Below the pieces are notes generated by a model that worked only from the letters and a program-made list of their open reading frames with translations, was not told where the DNA came from and searched no databases. From contig JAFTSU010000028.1 of NCBI GenBank assembly GCA_017467105.1, positions 99,926-163,925 on the forward strand: a DNA stretch of 64,000 nt, written 5' to 3'. Shown piece after piece: positions 61,580 through 64,000 of the stretch. Every line of letters starts with the position of its first letter. The stretch's first letter is position 1. A program made the translations under genes and the position numbers. The stretch comes from Clostridia bacterium. GTDB lineage: Bacteria; Bacillota; Clostridia; Oscillospirales; CAG-272.

Positions 61580-61608
61580 TTTACAAAATCGTAAATGTAT
61601 AGTATAAT
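61580..61608 (+). promoter_or_regulatory. Promoter of the AraC gene
   Basis: TTTACA (61580-61585) and TATAAT (61603-61608) with a 17-bp spacer. A dyad TTTTGT-CTTT-ACAAAA (61573-61588) overlaps the -35 box. The divergent M24 gene may use TGGTAAAAT on the other strand near 61557. Confidence 0.75.
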
Positions 61609-61664
61609 ATTGTAAAAACTATTCAGGGCAGTTGGATAAATAAACCGGCTGACACAGGAGAAAA

Positions 61665-62534
61665 ATGGAATTCAAGTTAAAGAGCTTTAAGAGGGAGATA
61701 TCCGTTCCCTCGCTAGCCTACGTTCATTACTTTGAGTTTACACAGGATCTCAGCACTGCCCGTGACAGTCACGGCTTTCCGGAGCTTGTGTACGTGGAGC
61801 GTGGGCGCATACTTGTGGAGTCTGACTGCTACACGGGAGAGCTGAACGAGGGGGAGCTTATACTTCACGGAGAAAACGAAAAGCACGCCCTATCCTCAGA
61901 ACCGGAGATAAACACGAATATTATCATTATCGGATTTGAGTGCAAGTCGAAAAATCTTGGGAAATTGACACACGCCCCCCTGCCTCTTACCGATGAGCTG
62001 CAGAAAATGCTGGTCGAGATAGTGCGCGAGGGCAGAAGCGTATACCTGCCCCCATACGACATACCAAATACGAAAAATATGAAAAAACGTCGCAGCTTTG
62101 CATACGGCGCCGACCAGCTGATAAAGAATTATCTGCAGATCTTTCTGATAAAATGTCTACGTCTCTGCGACTCTATAAGCCGCTCCGAGGGGGGCGCTGT
62201 ATGTATGGTAGGAAGCGTGGATACGGTAGCTCTAAGAGGATACCTTGACTGCAACTTCTGCCAGAAGATAAAGATCGACGATCTTTGCTTCCTCTTCAAC
62301 ACGAACAAAACCACGCTATCCAGAGAATTCAAGGAAGCGTACGGGCAAACAGTGATAGACTACGTAAATCGGCGCAGAATAGATTATACCAAGGAGCTAC
62401 TGCGTGAAGGCGGTCATACGCTGACGGATATAGCGGAGATGATGAATATGTCATCGGTACATTATTTAACTGCGCTCTTCAAAAAGCTCACCGGCATATC
62501 TCCCACAGAATACGCCGCAAAGCACAAGGGATAA
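61665..62534 (+). CDS. AraC-family transcriptional regulator
   Basis: A 289-residue regulator. The N-terminal half is a cupin-like sensor (HGFPELVYVERGRILVES and ELILHGENEKHAL). The C-terminal half has two helix-turn-helix units (KIDDLCFLFNTNKTTLSREF and LTDIAEMMNMSSVHYLTALF) with the family ending GISPTEYAAKH. AGGAGA precedes the ATG. It is divergent from the creatinase-like/creatininase-family operon and is its likely activator. Confidence 0.9.
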   Translation: MEFKLKSFKREISVPSLAYVHYFEFTQDLSTARDSHGFPELVYVERGRILVESDCYTGELNEGELILHGENEKHALSSEPEINTNIIIIGFECKSKNLGKLTHAPLPLTDELQKMLVEIVREGRSVYLPPYDIPNTKNMKKRRSFAYGADQLIKNYLQIFLIKCLRLCDSISRSEGGAVCMVGSVDTVALRGYLDCNFCQKIKIDDLCFLFNTNKTTLSREFKEAYGQTVIDYVNRRRIDYTKELLREGGHTLTDIAEMMNMSSVHYLTALFKKLTGISPTEYAAKHKG

Positions 62535-62553
62535 TTCTTTTATACTATAAAAG

Positions 62554-62590
62554 CTCACCCCAAGGCTAAGCCAAGGGGTGAGTTGTTTTT
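62554..62590. terminator. Terminator of the AraC gene, possibly bidirectional
   Basis: CTCACCCC and GGGGTGAG (62554-62561 with 62575-62582) form an 8-bp stem extended by an inner CTTGG/CCAAG-like pairing, followed by TTGTTTTT. It overlaps the end of the minus-strand gene at 62589. Confidence 0.85.
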
Positions 62591-63149
62591 ATTGGTGCTT
62601 TTTTATTTTTTTATAAAAACCTTTAAATACATTGTAATTAATCCAAACATATATAGCAATTATGCCAACAAAAATTACTTCAATTATAGAGAATATAACG
62701 ATAACAAAAAACGAAACGCCTTGCCTTCCACGATTGTACTCTTCAATAGTTCGATAGATTTCAGTTTCATCTCGAGCATCAACAACCAAATTGGTTTTAC
62801 CAAAGATACCATCTTCCTCTTTATACATTAAAGATAATTTTGAACCAATAGAAATAGCTTCATTCAATTCACTAACAGAATACTCTTTTAATGTTGATCT
62901 GCTGTGAAACAAGTATTGGGACGAATCCGAAACAATAACTAGCCAATATGTCTTTGCCATCGGAACTCTAAATTTATACATATCGTCAACCGTAATGTCG
63001 ATTTGTTTGGTATCATTTTCATTGATTTTTTGACTCCCAATCAACATATTTACAAAAATAATACCAATTATTAATTGTACTAAAGCGAAAATAGTAACCA
63101 TTCTAAATATTTTAGTTTTTTCCACTAAAGAAACCTTGATTTTCTTCAT
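62589..63149 (-). CDS. Two-helix membrane protein, candidate immunity protein
   Basis: A 186-residue protein that I do not recognise. It has one membrane helix near the N-terminus (VTIFALVQLIIGIIFVNMLI) and another near the C-terminus (VSFFVIVIFSIIEVIFVGII), with a soluble domain of about 100 residues between them. It is AT-rich with codon use unlike the neighbouring core genes. Its start is 7 bases after the stop of an Rhs-type toxin gene, and its ribosome binding site (GAGG) overlaps that stop. This order is typical of toxin-immunity pairs, and a membrane immunity protein would fit a toxin that acts at the membrane. The function is an inference from place. Confidence 0.7.
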   Translation of the reverse strand: MKKIKVSLVEKTKIFRMVTIFALVQLIIGIIFVNMLIGSQKINENDTKQIDITVDDMYKFRVPMAKTYWLVIVSDSSQYLFHSRSTLKEYSVSELNEAISIGSKLSLMYKEEDGIFGKTNLVVDARDETEIYRTIEEYNRGRQGVSFFVIVIFSIIEVIFVGIIAIYVWINYNVFKGFYKKIKKHQ

Positions 63150-63156
63150 GATTAAT

Positions 63157-64000
63157 TTATCCTCTATAAACATGCACTATCGATCTTACACATAAAGAAC
63201 TGAACTCGTAAATACCACCGTAAGCAAAGTCCTCCAATTGACCACTAACATACTTTCGTCCAATTGTTTTAGCAGCTTTTTTAATAGTTTTTCTTGCAGC
63301 TTTCTTTACTACAGGATGAACACCTTTATGGATAGCATTTCCTAAGGAAGCCATTGCATCATTAATTAGTCTTCCTCCTTTTACAAAATCACTTCCACCT
63401 GAGCCTGCTGCTGCACCAATCATACCGGATACAAGTGAATTTATAATCAGCTTTTCAGAACTATCTCCATCAATAATACCATTTATTAGAGTATCAGCGG
63501 TACTTGTAGCTGCGCTAATCGCTACCGAAGCCGAAGGACATATCGCTATTGCCGCTCCTTCTGCTGCACCTATAGCTGTTGATATTGCTATTTGTCCTAC
63601 ATCTTTCCATGTAAAATCACCTTCTATGACTTCAGAAATTACAGAAGACACGAGACTAATCGCGCCACCAATGACAGCACCGGCAATAATGTTCCAAAAC
63701 TCACCGCCGTTGTCAACTCTGGTTATTGGGTTGTTGTCACAATAAGCGTACAGATTCTTATCTGTCAGCCCCATAGGAGTAGCAGTTAAGATATCTGTAG
63801 TATCTGCAGATATAAACCTACCAACAGTGGAATCATAATATCTGCTGTTCAGATAGTAAAGGCCAAGATCTGTGTCGTAGTAATATCCCCTATATCTGAA
63901 TGGGTTATATGCTGCACTTGTAAACTGACCGTTGTTTACGTATTGGGTGGTAAAATTACCCCACGCGTCATATGAGTAGGAGACAAGCTTAGTACCGTTA
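63157..64000 (-). CDS. Rhs-repeat core protein, C-terminal end (partial)
   Basis: The 3' end of a gene that runs beyond the window edge; about 280 residues are visible and no start is inside. The first part has the Rhs-associated core signature (NPFRYRGYYYDTDLGLYYLN then SRYYDSTVGRFISAD and LYAYCDNNP), which marks the switch from the conserved shell to a variable toxin tip. The tip of about 190 residues is rich in Gly, Ala and Ser (GAVIGGAISLVSSVI, STAIGAAEGAAIA) and then basic (KKAARKTIKKAAKTIGRKY). It resembles no nuclease or deaminase that I know; a membrane-acting toxin is possible. A candidate immunity gene follows at once. Confidence 0.88.
   Translation of the reverse strand, partial: NGTKLVSYSYDAWGNFTTQYVNNGQFTSAAYNPFRYRGYYYDTDLGLYYLNSRYYDSTVGRFISADTTDILTATPMGLTDKNLYAYCDNNPITRVDNGGEFWNIIAGAVIGGAISLVSSVISEVIEGDFTWKDVGQIAISTAIGAAEGAAIAICPSASVAISAATSTADTLINGIIDGDSSEKLIINSLVSGMIGAAAGSGGSDFVKGGRLINDAMASLGNAIHKGVHPVVKKAARKTIKKAAKTIGRKYVSGQLEDFAYGGIYEFSSLCVRSIVHVYRG

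Overview
The window reads as chromosomal DNA of a spore-forming-lineage Firmicute, most likely an uncultured gut-type member of class Clostridia. The evidence is the large PolC replicase, the order pyrH-frr-uppS-cdsA-dxr-rseP-ispG-polC, strong AGGAGG ribosome binding sites, SpoVB-like and YtvI-like membrane proteins, a split two-subunit transketolase, an iscS-iscU-mnmA block and a zinc-ribbon form of ribosomal protein L28. Genus and species cannot be fixed from this sequence. No tRNA, rRNA, CRISPR array or intact transposon was seen.

Layout. 0-1.1 kb: a class I DAHP synthase. 1.5-14.8 kb: one long minus-strand operon for a carbohydrate ABC import system. It has a giant solute-binding protein with fused carbohydrate-binding-like domains, two MalF/MalG permease pairs, a membrane protein joining an NHL propeller to a Yip1 domain, and a 1185-residue secreted DUF5696-type protein. 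It carries no ATPase gene. 15-18 kb: iscS-iscU-mnmA for sulfur transfer and tRNA thiolation. 18-26 kb: ROK glucokinase, a secreted M3 peptidase lipoprotein, an XRE regulator with an ABC exporter, a YfcE-type phosphodiesterase, and three small conserved-looking genes of unknown role. 26-39.7 kb: the housekeeping block for replication, isoprenoid, phospholipid and undecaprenyl synthesis, ribosome recycling, UMP kinase and transketolase. 39.8-42.6 kb: a membrane protein and a CNNM/CorC-type transporter preceded by a leader peptide and a terminator. 42.7-50.2 kb: SpoVB-like flippase, GH127 glycosidase with a divergent AraC regulator, rpmB, a DUF6873-type protein, YtvI and a cyclophilin. 50.3-51.4 kb: a gene-poor, possibly degenerate stretch ending in a small XRE gene with repeated operator-like dyads. 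51.5-59.3 kb: TetR/PutP divergent pair, HAD phosphatase, NADP-type glutamate dehydrogenase, a second flippase and an SDR enzyme. 59.5-62.5 kb: a creatininase-family protein and a creatinase-like M24 protein, with a divergent AraC regulator. 62.6-64 kb: the C-terminal end of an Rhs-type polymorphic toxin, running off the window, followed by a candidate immunity gene.

The genes suggest a fermentative, glycan-using lifestyle. The large ABC system, the GH127 enzyme and ROK kinase deal with sugars. PutP, GdhA, the peptidases and the creatininase/creatinase pair deal with nitrogenous substrates. Many units have readable sigma-A promoters and intrinsic terminators, and several regulator genes sit beside inverted repeats that could be their operators. 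The observations most worth following are the leader-peptide/terminator arrangement in front of the CNNM transporter, the two-permease glycan system, the TetR and XRE operator sets, the creatinase-like enzyme lacking canonical metal ligands, and the Rhs tail with its neighbour.
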